DNA of 64,000 nt from Anaerolinea sp. (GTDB taxonomy: Bacteria; Chloroflexota; Anaerolineae; Anaerolineales; Anaerolineaceae). Both the position numbers and the translations under genes were made by a program. Of the stretch, positions 36,092 through 46,540 are shown in pieces. The notes beneath the pieces were generated by a model, which saw nothing but the letters and a program-made list of their open reading frames with translations, did not search any database and was not told where the DNA came from. Location of the stretch: positions 67,964-131,963 of the forward strand of contig JARKOV010000114.1 in assembly GCA_029975965.1 (NCBI GenBank). Reading direction: 5' to 3'. Numbering within the stretch: the stretch's first letter is position 1; every line of letters begins with the position of its first letter.

Positions 36092-37141
36092 TTATTTTGC
36101 GACCTTGATTGGTATATAAATAAAATCCATCACTGAGCCACCGCTCTGATAAAGGGTGACGGTTAAAAAGGTGTCTGTAGCAGGGATTTGCCAGCAAAAG
36201 GGTGAAAAGTCTGTCAATGGGTTGATACCACGGTTAAAAGGACTGGTCGGGGAGTTGCGATACACAGATTCGCTAAATTCCCCCAAAGTGGCTTCTACGG
36301 CCAGTTTATTGTTTTTAGAGGCATTTTTGGATCGATACCAAATATCCACAATACACAATCCTCCGCCGGCTGAGAAGCTCCAACCTTCTACGGGGGCATG
36401 GCGAAAATCTACTTGTTCGGGAGAACCACCGTTAATTTGATAGGTGATCTCGGCGAATTTCGCGTCCGAGTAGGGATTCAACCAGGCGGTGCCGGTTCGG
36501 TTGAGACGGATCAATGTTTCGTTTGAGCTAAATTCTTTTTCATCAGAAAATAGGGTTGTGACAGCAACAATACTATTCCAATCTTCTTGTATCGTCCAAC
36601 GTTTGTTGTCTTGGGTGTATTTCAACAAGGTGATTTGCTTCACGAGAGTTTTAGACGGCAGCAGGTAGAAAACGGGGGTTTCGCCAATGCAATTTTCAGT
36701 CCTGGCTTCGTTAACGTAAAACTTCATTTGGGCCTGGATGTTTTCTGGTTTTGTGGGGCCAGTGATCCAGATATCCGAAAAGGCCAAAGACTCACCAGGC
36801 CAAACGGGTATGCCATCCTCCGCTGCGCTGCGCATGTCAATGATATGTGGATCCCAACCACTGGCGATGTAGGTGATGCTGAGCACGGTGCTTTCAAATG
36901 GGATGGATCCAGCCTTTGACTCAAAACTGGGCAGCGAAAATTTTATGCCCAGAATGTCAATTTCAGTCGGGTGCGCACCTCTGGCGAGAAGAATGATGAA
37001 CAGCACAAGTCCAACGACCACACCAATCCCCAACGACTTCCACTGCAGAACGAACGATTCCTTGGCAGGCGAGGGCACGGCGGCGTGTCCTGTTGGCTTG
37101 CTTGCCTGCTTTTTCGGTTCTGAAACTTTCCCTGGGCTCAT
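36092..37141 (-). CDS. Unrecognised single-pass membrane protein
   Basis: 349 residues: a Pro/Lys-rich cytoplasmic tail (1-30), one membrane helix at about 36-54 (SLGIGVVVGLVLFIILL), then about 290 beta-rich residues outside the membrane. Two cysteines (ENCIGET and GGLCIVDIW) could pair. No domain I recognise. Preceded by a ribosome site (AAGGAG, 12 bases upstream of the ATG). Island context and AT-rich composition suggest transfer; a role in surface recognition is possible but unsupported. Confidence 0.65.
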   Translation of the reverse strand: MSPGKVSEPKKQASKPTGHAAVPSPAKESFVLQWKSLGIGVVVGLVLFIILLARGAHPTEIDILGIKFSLPSFESKAGSIPFESTVLSITYIASGWDPHIIDMRSAAEDGIPVWPGESLAFSDIWITGPTKPENIQAQMKFYVNEARTENCIGETPVFYLLPSKTLVKQITLLKYTQDNKRWTIQEDWNSIVAVTTLFSDEKEFSSNETLIRLNRTGTAWLNPYSDAKFAEITYQINGGSPEQVDFRHAPVEGWSFSAGGGLCIVDIWYRSKNASKNNKLAVEATLGEFSESVYRNSPTSPFNRGINPLTDFSPFCWQIPATDTFLTVTLYQSGGSVMDFIYIPIKVAK

Positions 37142-37208
37142 TTGGTTCTCCTTGATCCTTTTTCTTACTCGCTTTTATTAAAACAAGCCAGTCGCACAGA
37201 TAGGTAAT

Positions 37209-37928
37209 TCAGATAAAACGATCCTTGTCGCCAACCTCACGCTTGCCCTGCCTGCCTTGATACTCCGCTTGGGAGACATTTTCCGTATCCAATTCCCAGC
37301 GATCGGGATTGCCACGGATGTAGGCGCGGATGGCGTCCAGCTCGGGCTGCGAGCGAATGATGTGCTCGTAATAATTGCGCTGCCAGACCGGCAAAGATGT
37401 CCCTGCCAGGAGATTGGCGCGCCGGGTGACGGCCGATTTATACGCCCGGAGGATGGCGCCCAGGGATCCCTTAGCGGGCGTCGGGGACGTTGTAGGGGCG
37501 CAGCGGCGCTGCGCCTTTACGATGGGATCGGAATGGATGGACGTTCGCAGGACGATCGCCGGGATATCGTTCTCATCGCCGACGTGGGTGGTTGGGATGG
37601 TGGTTGTGGTAGGGGCGCAGCGCCGCTGCGCCCCTACGGAATCGACGGGGTCAACGATCCATATAATGCCATGAATATGGTTGGGCATGACAATGAATTC
37701 GTCAGGGTACAGGCGTACATTGCAGCGCAAATGAGCCGTTTCAAACCATTCCTTCTGAACGATTTGTCCGATTGCGGTCAGGCGAGGTTGACCTGAGACG
37801 ATATCGGCGAACAGGCATTCTCGGCAACGGGCGACCAGGGTGACGAAATAAGCACCGGGGGTGGTGTAATCCCAGTCTTTCAGGCGGATGGAACGCCGGC
37901 CCGCGCCGGTTTTCTGGAAGCCACTCAT
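37209..37928 (-). CDS. REP-associated tyrosine transposase (IS200-like HUH, RAYT)
   Basis: 239 residues of the Y1 HUH superfamily. Motifs: YFVTLVARCRECLF, the HUH pair in MPNHIHGIIWI, and the tyrosine in VWQRNYYEHIIRS, with helical AYIRGNPDRWE after it. RAYTs act on REP palindromes. Unusually, two REP-like palindromes lie within the coding sequence (37493-37521 and 37609-37637) and encode a repeated AQRRCAPTT between the HUH motif and the Tyr. The frame stays open, so it may be functional. Confidence 0.88.
   Translation of the reverse strand: MSGFQKTGAGRRSIRLKDWDYTTPGAYFVTLVARCRECLFADIVSGQPRLTAIGQIVQKEWFETAHLRCNVRLYPDEFIVMPNHIHGIIWIVDPVDSVGAQRRCAPTTTTIPTTHVGDENDIPAIVLRTSIHSDPIVKAQRRCAPTTSPTPAKGSLGAILRAYKSAVTRRANLLAGTSLPVWQRNYYEHIIRSQPELDAIRAYIRGNPDRWELDTENVSQAEYQGRQGKREVGDKDRFI
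37493..37521. repeat. REP-like palindrome, copy 1
   Basis: Arms GTAGGGGCGCAGC and GCTGCGCCTTTAC around GGC; two arm positions deviate from perfect pairing. Lies inside the transposase gene. Confidence 0.7.
37609..37637. repeat. REP-like palindrome, copy 2
   Basis: Perfect 13-bp arms GTAGGGGCGCAGC and GCTGCGCCCCTAC around GCC. Lies inside the transposase gene, 87 bases from copy 1. Confidence 0.8.
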
Positions 37929-38077
37929 TTGACTGTCTCCTGTCCTACCAGCCGGCCCTCGATTGTCAGCTTGAGACTGGACGCGCGCGCCAGCCCGGCG
38001 GTAATAGCGCGGAGATCAATTTCAGAGCAGTCTTGTACCTGCTGCCCGCAGGCGACCGGCTGCTGGTCGATGTTCAT
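37925..38077 (-). CDS. Small open frame coupled to the transposase
   Basis: 50 codons starting ATG at 38077, ending TGA overlapping the transposase start (ATGA). It begins MNIDQQPVACGQQVQDCSE. No ribosome site is evident and I do not recognise the protein. The 4-base overlap suggests coupled translation; it could also be a remnant. Confidence 0.35.
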   Translation of the reverse strand: MNIDQQPVACGQQVQDCSEIDLRAITAGLARASSLKLTIEGRLVGQETVK

Positions 38078-38192
38078 CCGTGCTTAGATTTCAGGCGCGG
38101 GCATTCTTTGACCCCCAGGTCAATGGTTAGATTATAGCCCGATTTGGTTGCCAGATCACCTGCCCTTAGAATGCAGTGGTAAAAGATGGCCC

Positions 38193-40088
<1,896 letters not shown>

Positions 40089-40091
40089 AGC

Positions 40092-41270
40092 TTACCCGCT
40101 GCGCCCCAGCGTGCGCTCGTACTCCTCCATCCATTCGTGGGCCATGGCCAGCAATCCCTGCAGGCGCTTCTGGGTCTCGGCGGTGAGCATCTGGAGGGCG
40201 TCTTGCAGGTCCTGGATCGTGTCCTCGATGGTGGTGATGCGCTCGTTGGAGCGCTCGAACTGGCGGGTGAGCTCGTGCTGTTGCTCGTCCTGCACCAGGG
40301 AGTAATTGGTCCAGCGTTTCTGGTCGTCGGCGCGGAAGGCGACCCATTCCTGGCGGAAGCGCTCTTCGGTGAGGCGCTGCATCTCGGTGATCTCGTTGAT
40401 GCGCCGCTCGAAGCGCTGGGTAATCTCTTCGAAGCTCTCCTGGGCGCGGCGCACCGAGCGCTGCAGCGCGTCGAGCGCCTGCACCTGCGTGTCGAGGTTG
40501 GCCGACTGCCGCTCGATGCCCTCGAAGCGCGATTGCCAGTCTTTCCAGATGCGCTCGCGCTCGAGCTGGGCCATGTTCTGCTTATCGATGAAAGCCGAAA
40601 TCGTCTGGCGGCGCTCGCCTTCGGCGGATTGCAAATCGTTGATGCGCGCGTCCAGCTTGCGGATGCTGTCGGCGGCCAGGTCCACCTTGCCGCGCTGCTC
40701 GTCGAGGCGCTTGCGCATCGCGGTGGTTTCACCCTGCAGATCGGCGAGGCGCTTGGCATCCTGGCGCTGCCCTTCTTCGAGCAGCTTTTGCGCCCGGCGA
40801 TATTCCTCGTCGGACCGGCGGCTCTCGAGCAGCTTGAGCTCCATTTCTTCGATCAGGCGGGCGAGGCGGAAATCTTCCTCGACGCGGCTCTGCAGCGATT
40901 TGCGCAGTTCGGGGATCGGTTCGAGCCCCTTGCGCAGCTCTCCGACGGCTTTGTTGAAGGCTTCCATGTCGCCCAGGCGGACCTTTTCAACCTCGCGGTC
41001 GTGGTCGAGGCGCAATTTTTCGATGTTTTCGAGGTTGCGGGCCGTTTCGGCGCGCATCTGCATGATCGTCGCATCGAGCTGGTCGAAGCGGCTCAGCGTG
41101 GTGGAGAATCGCACCACCTCGGAGGACATCTCTTTGGCCTGCTGCTGCAGCTCGGGCAGCCCGCCTTCCAGGCGCGCCAGGCGTTGCTCGAGGGTGTCGA
41201 TGATGGCTTTATCTTTGCGGCGTTCATTTTCAATAAAATCCAGGCGTTTTTGCAGTTGTTCGAGGTCCAT
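40092..41270 (-). CDS. Long coiled-coil protein, unknown
   Basis: 392 residues, almost entirely charged heptad-repeat helix rich in Glu, Arg, Gln and Leu, without signal peptide or membrane helix. Starts MDLEQLQKRLDFIENERRKD and ends near a Trp-containing HEWMEEYERTLG. No enzymatic motif. It resembles SMC- or myosin-like coiled coils only in composition. It is tightly linked to selB (3-base gap), which may be chance or conserved neighbourhood. Confidence 0.75.
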   Translation of the reverse strand: MDLEQLQKRLDFIENERRKDKAIIDTLEQRLARLEGGLPELQQQAKEMSSEVVRFSTTLSRFDQLDATIMQMRAETARNLENIEKLRLDHDREVEKVRLGDMEAFNKAVGELRKGLEPIPELRKSLQSRVEEDFRLARLIEEMELKLLESRRSDEEYRRAQKLLEEGQRQDAKRLADLQGETTAMRKRLDEQRGKVDLAADSIRKLDARINDLQSAEGERRQTISAFIDKQNMAQLERERIWKDWQSRFEGIERQSANLDTQVQALDALQRSVRRAQESFEEITQRFERRINEITEMQRLTEERFRQEWVAFRADDQKRWTNYSLVQDEQQHELTRQFERSNERITTIEDTIQDLQDALQMLTAETQKRLQGLLAMAHEWMEEYERTLGRSG

Positions 41271-41362
41271 GTGGGTTTCTTCCTGTTCTGGGGGCGCGGC
41301 CGGGCCGAGTGCAACTCGCCGGCCGGTGGGCTGTCAATTTGAGAGGGTTCGCGAATATGAAA

Positions 41363-41368
41363 ATTATA
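41363..41368 (-). promoter_or_regulatory. Candidate -10 for the coiled-coil-selB pair
   Basis: TATAAT on the minus strand, about 93 bases before the ATG at 41270; the -35 region is poor. The rest of the 168-base gap shows no gene. Confidence 0.4.
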
Positions 41369-41438
41369 CCGGGTCTTAAGGAATTGTGGGGTGGCGGCTT
41401 AGCCGGACAGGGAAAACGCAGGCAACGGCGCGCCAACC

Positions 41439-42836
41439 TCACGGCAGGCGGGTGAACGCGCGCAGCAGGCCAGCGAACTCGGGCAAGAACAGGCGCGGGA
41501 TGAAGCCGATCAGGAGCAAGGCCAAGATGCCCAGGCCAATCAGGGTGGTTTGCATGCGTTTTTCACCGGCCTGGCGCGGCCCGAAATAACCGCCGGTGAT
41601 CACCGCCAGCAGCCGGAAAGCGCTGAAAAGCAGGCCCATGCTGCCTCCCAGCACCCATAACGCGGTCAACTGTGATTGTGCGGCGATTTCTTGAAGCAGC
41701 ACCAGGCGAATCGGGAAAGCGGCCAGCAAAGGCAGGCCGGCGATCGACAGGCAGGCGGTGGCCAGCCCGGCCGCCGCGACCGGGAACTGCTCGGCGATGC
41801 GCTCGAGGTGGCGATAATCCAGGCTTTGCCCGGCGGGCAAAATGACCGAAGTGCAGAGCGACCACAGGCCAAAGGCCACCACGCGCGGCAGGAAGAGCAT
41901 GGTAAAAATCTCCATGCCGAGCCGGCTGTTCAGGCTGATCGCCAGCAGCGAGAAGCCGGTCTCGATGATCATCACGTAGCCAAACAGACGCCCCAGGTTG
42001 CGCTGGAAAGCCGCCCAGATGCCGGCGGTGACCACCATCAACATGCCGCTCAAGCGCAAGATGGTGTAAAGAGGGGGCGCGTTGCTCAACCAGCCGTAGG
42101 AGTTGATGTATTCGAGACCGAGCAGTAAGAGCGTCGTCGGCAGCAGGAGGTAAAGGAACCCCAACGGATAGGGCCGGGTTTGCTCTGAGAGCAGCGGCAC
42201 CCAGGTATAAAAGGGGAACACGGCCAGCCAAAAAGCAAAGCCAAGACCCAGGAAGATGCTCGCCAGGGCGACCAGGTTGGTATCTGCCGGGTTGGCTTCC
42301 ACCCCGTCCAGCGCCCAACCGGCCAGCAGGATGAACGGCATCGCCAGCGACAGAAAGATCACGTAGCGTTGCAGGCCCTTGTCGGTGCCGCTTTCGCCGG
42401 GGGGGCGCAGCATGGGGATGCTGAGTAGGACGGCGACTTCGACGATGAGGGCGGCGAACAGGAAGGGCTCCACCGAGAGCGCGGCGACCAGCAGCGCCAC
42501 GATGCCCAGCCCGTAAGGGACAATCAGGCGGTTACCGCCGGCTTGCGCCGTTCCGGCAAACCAGAAGGCGGCGATTGCGTAAAAAAACATCATCAATGGG
42601 CGGTCCGTATCCGCAATCACCAGGCGCCTGCCGGCGATCGACAGCACGGGCTGCAATTCAAGCAATAGCGGACCGATGCGGACGGCTTTTCCCACTGGAA
42701 GGACCCAGGCGAGCCCCACCAGGAGCAGACAGAGACCGGTGGCGAGCGCCACCACCAGCCCGGCGCGGCGACGTATGAACCACAAGCCGATTGCACTGAC
42801 GAAAGGCAAGAAGATCCACAGCAGTGCCGTGCTCAT
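41439..42836 (-). CDS. NuoN/MrpD-like membrane protein, divergent
   Basis: 465 residues, about thirteen membrane helices. The NuoN-type pattern is visible in ALIVEVAVLLSI (the TM5 glutamate), FPFYTWVPLLSEQ and RNLGRLFGYVMIIETGFSLL. By eye alignment with NuoM, the pumping Lys of TM7 is replaced by Trp (in FAFWLAVFPFYTW) and the distal Lys is also absent, so proton translocation may be lost or altered. Last of a four-gene operon; the ATG overlaps the previous stop by 4 bases. Confidence 0.75.
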   Translation of the reverse strand: MSTALLWIFLPFVSAIGLWFIRRRAGLVVALATGLCLLLVGLAWVLPVGKAVRIGPLLLELQPVLSIAGRRLVIADTDRPLMMFFYAIAAFWFAGTAQAGGNRLIVPYGLGIVALLVAALSVEPFLFAALIVEVAVLLSIPMLRPPGESGTDKGLQRYVIFLSLAMPFILLAGWALDGVEANPADTNLVALASIFLGLGFAFWLAVFPFYTWVPLLSEQTRPYPLGFLYLLLPTTLLLLGLEYINSYGWLSNAPPLYTILRLSGMLMVVTAGIWAAFQRNLGRLFGYVMIIETGFSLLAISLNSRLGMEIFTMLFLPRVVAFGLWSLCTSVILPAGQSLDYRHLERIAEQFPVAAAGLATACLSIAGLPLLAAFPIRLVLLQEIAAQSQLTALWVLGGSMGLLFSAFRLLAVITGGYFGPRQAGEKRMQTTLIGLGILALLLIGFIPRLFLPEFAGLLRAFTRLP

Positions 42837-43420
42837 GGGCTGGACTCCGGTGCAGTCGATGCCATCAGGTAGGCGCCGACCAGCGCCAGTCCGAGGGTGA
42901 TGAGCGCCTGTAATCCGGCGACCAGCACAGAGGTTTCGACCGCGGCGTAGAGGATCTCAAAGCCGGCCAGGGCGGTGAGCAAGCCCAAAGCCACGCGCAT
43001 CGGCCGGGTGGTCATGCCGAGGTGAAGCAGCCCTACGCCGATCAAGATCAGCCCGCCTTCCAACGGCTCGAGAGCGATAGGAAAGAGAGTCTGAACCGAC
43101 GGGGCGACGGCTATGACCAGCGCGACGACCAGCGTGGCCGCCAACAAGCGAAACGCAGGCGCGGCGAAGCCAGGCTCGAGGTCTTCCTGCAAGCCTTCTT
43201 CCGGCTGGGAGGAGCTCAAGACGGCTCCTGCCATCCAGCCGGCGACCAGTTTGACGGCAGCCAGGCCAAACGGCCACAGCGTTCCGACCAGCCAGAAGAC
43301 CCCCAGGTATTGAACGGCCAGCGCGATGATGCTGTACCGCCAGTTCTGGCTGACCAGCAACACGACCGAGCTGGCGCTCACCAAAATGACGGGGATAAAG
43401 GCCAGTTGCTCGAAGATCAT
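42833..43420 (-). CDS. Small membrane protein between two NuoN/MrpD-like genes
   Basis: 195 residues with about six hydrophobic segments. Position between two antiporter-like subunits suggests a counterpart of HyfE/NuoK- or MrpC-like small subunits, but no motif settles this. ATG at 43420 overlaps the upstream stop (ATGA); a much longer upstream start would overlap that gene out of frame, so I reject it. Confidence 0.65.
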   Translation of the reverse strand: MIFEQLAFIPVILVSASSVVLLVSQNWRYSIIALAVQYLGVFWLVGTLWPFGLAAVKLVAGWMAGAVLSSSQPEEGLQEDLEPGFAAPAFRLLAATLVVALVIAVAPSVQTLFPIALEPLEGGLILIGVGLLHLGMTTRPMRVALGLLTALAGFEILYAAVETSVLVAGLQALITLGLALVGAYLMASTAPESSP

Positions 43421-45018
43421 GGTGACAACCCGGATTGAATCAGCGATACGAACAACGCGAGCAGCACCAGGGCCCATAACACTCCGCCGTCCCCTTCGAG
43501 TATGCGCGTGATCACCTCGATCATCTGGAGTAACCGGTGGTAAATCCACCAAAGCGCTCGGTAGAGCCAGCTCAGGTTGAAAAACGCAGCCAGGAATGCG
43601 CCTGTGCGGCGGGCGGTGATAGCATACCAGCGGCTGATCGCATCGCTGCCGCCGGTGCGGCGGCGCCATAGAATCACCGCGAGCCAGGCGGCCCCGGCGA
43701 TCAACAATGAGAAGGGGGTAGCCCACCACACGCCGGCGCTCAAAGAGCCCGGCCAGCCGATCAAGCCGGTGAAAAGCTGCGCCAGGACGAGAACCGCCAA
43801 CCCGACCGGATAAATCGCCTGGATCCAGCGTTCCATGTGCGCCAGGTCATCGCCGGTCCGCAAGATCGAGCGGATAAAGCCAATGATCAACAGCGCTTGC
43901 GCGGGCAAAAACAGCGCTTTGGAGAAAGACGGCGAACCTGCCAGCAAGCCGGTCCATCCGCTGGCTGTCGGGGTGAGCGCCAATCCGCTCATGCCGAGCA
44001 GCGCCAGCAGCGGAATCCACATCACCTGCCGGCGGCGCGCCGAATACAGGAAGAGCACGCTTCCGGAAAGGATGAGCGCCATCCCCCAGGCGAGGCTGGC
44101 TCCGGCTCTGCCTTCGATCACGCAGCCGATGGCGAACCCTCCCAGAGCGATCATCCAGTATGGGCGGTCTTCGAGCTCATTTTGCGAGCTCGCCCAGGCA
44201 GCCGCGCTGTAGAGAGACGCCAGGGCGGTCAGGGCCAGCAACGGGGCGGCCAGGGGTTCCGGGACGCTCTGAGCCGGCAGGCGGGCGAGCACCACCAGGG
44301 CAGACGCTGCCGATACCATGCGCAGCGTGGTGCCAAGACCACGGCGCAGCACACTGCCCTGGATGCTGCCAAGATGCAATGGGAGCACCCCCAGGCGCAA
44401 CCCGCAAGCCAGCAGCAGCAGCAGCGCGCTGGCTGTGGGAAGCGAGGCGAAGGTTGGCGGGAGCTGCTGGCTGCTGTTGTAGATCGACGCGACCATCACC
44501 AGCACCGTACCGGTAACGCGCGCCGAAAAGCCGATCACGGTCTGGACGCCCAGCGAGCGATCGGAGCTGTTGGCCTGCAAGATAACCAGCTCGATCAAGT
44601 CCAGCAAGGACCAGGCCAGGATGAGGGTGAGCAGGTTGGCCGTAAGAACCGCCAGGATGCCGGCGGCCGAAAGGCTCAATACCCCCATCCAGGCGGTCGG
44701 GCTGGCGAGCGGGTCGAGGCGAGCCGACGCGGTGAGGATGACCGCCAGGGAGAGGGACGCCAGGGCAAACATGTACGGCCAGGAGCTGCCGTCCAGGCCC
44801 AGGATGGGGGAATCGGTGAATTGTGAGAAGGGCAGCCAGTTGCTCACCGGCGTTTGCTGGGGCAGGTGCCAGCGCAGGTAGACCGTCCAGCCCGTTCCCA
44901 GCAGGGTGGCGAGCATGGCGATCAACCAGCTATAACCGACGCTCGGGCGCAGGCGCTGGACGATGAAGATCGCCAGGGCGGCCAATAACAGGACGGCGCT
45001 CGGAATCAACGCGAGCAA
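43417..45018 (-). CDS. Proton-pumping-type NuoL/M/N-like membrane protein, divergent
   Basis: 533 residues with about fourteen helices. Landmarks of the family can be traced: LLTLILAWSLLDLIELVIL (Asp where the TM5 Glu is expected), LRLGVLPLH (Arg for the TM7 Lys, His kept) and SPSFSKALFLP (TM8 Lys kept). Starts with TTG at 45018, three bases after the hydantoinase stop. No hydrophilic Nuo, Mrp or hydrogenase subunit is in the operon. Confidence 0.7.
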   Translation of the reverse strand: MLALIPSAVLLLAALAIFIVQRLRPSVGYSWLIAMLATLLGTGWTVYLRWHLPQQTPVSNWLPFSQFTDSPILGLDGSSWPYMFALASLSLAVILTASARLDPLASPTAWMGVLSLSAAGILAVLTANLLTLILAWSLLDLIELVILQANSSDRSLGVQTVIGFSARVTGTVLVMVASIYNSSQQLPPTFASLPTASALLLLLACGLRLGVLPLHLGSIQGSVLRRGLGTTLRMVSAASALVVLARLPAQSVPEPLAAPLLALTALASLYSAAAWASSQNELEDRPYWMIALGGFAIGCVIEGRAGASLAWGMALILSGSVLFLYSARRRQVMWIPLLALLGMSGLALTPTASGWTGLLAGSPSFSKALFLPAQALLIIGFIRSILRTGDDLAHMERWIQAIYPVGLAVLVLAQLFTGLIGWPGSLSAGVWWATPFSLLIAGAAWLAVILWRRRTGGSDAISRWYAITARRTGAFLAAFFNLSWLYRALWWIYHRLLQMIEVITRILEGDGGVLWALVLLALFVSLIQSGLSP

Positions 45019-45021
45019 GGC

Positions 45022-46443
45022 TTACATTCCCTCTTCGAAGGCGCGCCGGGGTATGAAGCGACCCTGGCCACGCGAACCCAGCCAACGCTCGCGGTCAACG
45101 ATCAACCGTCCCCTTAACCATACTTTTTCGGGGTAACCGGTCAACTGCCAGCCTTCAAACAGGTTGTAATCGGTGCGGTGTTGCGCGTGCGCGACGCCGT
45201 AGGTCACCTGTCGATTTGGATCCCACACCAGGATATCGGCGTCTGCGCCGGGCGCCAGGGAGCCTTTCTGGGGGTAAAGCCCGAAGATGCGCGCCGGGTT
45301 GGTGGCGGTGAGGGCGACGAACTGGTTGGCAGTCAGGCGACCTGCGCCAACGCCATAGGTCCACAGGATGGGCAGGCGGTCGCCCACCGCCGGCAGGCCG
45401 TTTGGAATCTGGGTGAAATTCTCGCGACCGAGCTCCTTGCCAGGGATTGCGACCGGTCGTCCTTCGTACTCGATCGGGCGGCTGCCGTCGGCGAAAAAGG
45501 GGCAATGGTCGGTGGCGACCACCTGCAGGGTGCCGTCCGACAACCCCTGCCACAGGCGCAAGCGATCCTCGTCACCGCGCAATGGGGGCGAGCAGACAAA
45601 CTTGGCGCCGTCCGGGCGTTCCAGCTCACTTGCGGTGAAGAAGAGGTATTGCGGGCAGGTTTCGCCCATCACGGTCAGCCCCTGCCGGCGGGCGTAGGCC
45701 AGCTGGTCAACCTCGCCGGCGGCGTTCATGTGCACCACGTAAAGGGGCGCGCCGGCTTGCGCCGCCAGCGATACGCCGCGCAAAACTGCCTCAACCGCAC
45801 CCCAGGCGGGGCGCGTGCGGGCGTGCCAGACCGGCGCGGTGTTTCCGGCAGCCAGCGCTTCGGCAACCAGTACCTCGATCACGTCGCCATTTTCGGCGTG
45901 AAGCAGGGTCAGCAGGCCGTGACGCCGGGCGACGCGCAGCACGCGGAAGATATCGCCATCGGGCAGGCGCAGGCGATTGTTGTAAGCGGTGAACACCTTG
46001 ATCGAGGAAATCCCTTCTTCGATCAGGCCGGGCAGCTCCGCCAGGGTGCTGTCATAAAGGTGGGTGATATTCATGTGAAAGCCGTAATCGACGGCCGCTT
46101 TGCCCCCCACGCGCTCGTGCCAGGCCTGCACGCAAGCGCGCAAGGTGGGGGCGTCTTGCGAGACGAAATCGATCACGGTGGTGGTTCCGCCGAATGCGGC
46201 GGCCTTGTGACCGGTGTAATGGTCGTCTGAGGAGACCGTGCCGAACATGGGCAGGTCAAAGTGGCAGTGCACGTCCACCCCGCCGGGCATCACCAGCTTG
46301 CCCTGGGCGTCGATCACATCGGCACCCGGCGGGGTGGGCAGGTGTTTGCCGATGGCTGTGATCTGCTCGCCTTCGACGAGTAGATCGGCCTGGAACGATT
46401 CACTGGCAGTGACCAGCGTGCCGTCCCGGATCAGCAGCGACAT
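45022..46443 (-). CDS. Dihydropyrimidinase/D-hydantoinase family amidohydrolase
   Basis: 473 residues, the normal size. Zinc ligands: GVDVHCHFDLP (HxH), ISSIKVFTAYNN (carboxylated Lys), LLHAENGD, LYVVHMNAAGE and VVATDHCPF (Asp). It opens cyclic ureides such as dihydropyrimidines or hydantoins. The ATG at 46443 has GGAGG upstream; longer starts lack a site. It is the first gene of a minus-strand operon with three complex-I-like membrane proteins, an unusual pairing. Allantoinase is an alternative but the Lys motif fits HyuA/DHPase better. Confidence 0.9.
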   Translation of the reverse strand: MSLLIRDGTLVTASESFQADLLVEGEQITAIGKHLPTPPGADVIDAQGKLVMPGGVDVHCHFDLPMFGTVSSDDHYTGHKAAAFGGTTTVIDFVSQDAPTLRACVQAWHERVGGKAAVDYGFHMNITHLYDSTLAELPGLIEEGISSIKVFTAYNNRLRLPDGDIFRVLRVARRHGLLTLLHAENGDVIEVLVAEALAAGNTAPVWHARTRPAWGAVEAVLRGVSLAAQAGAPLYVVHMNAAGEVDQLAYARRQGLTVMGETCPQYLFFTASELERPDGAKFVCSPPLRGDEDRLRLWQGLSDGTLQVVATDHCPFFADGSRPIEYEGRPVAIPGKELGRENFTQIPNGLPAVGDRLPILWTYGVGAGRLTANQFVALTATNPARIFGLYPQKGSLAPGADADILVWDPNRQVTYGVAHAQHRTDYNLFEGWQLTGYPEKVWLRGRLIVDRERWLGSRGQGRFIPRRAFEEGM

Positions 46444-46540
46444 GAGACTACCTCCAGAAAGTTGGGCATTGAAACCACGTCTACAGTATAAACCGACTGG
46501 CGATTTATGGTATAAAAAACCTGGTCGAGGTTCCTGCCCG

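Noticed and set aside
42833..43729. Longer start (43729) for the 195-residue membrane protein
   Set aside because: It would overlap the preceding gene by about 300 bases out of frame, and the ATG at 43420 gives the ATGA overlap used throughout the operon.
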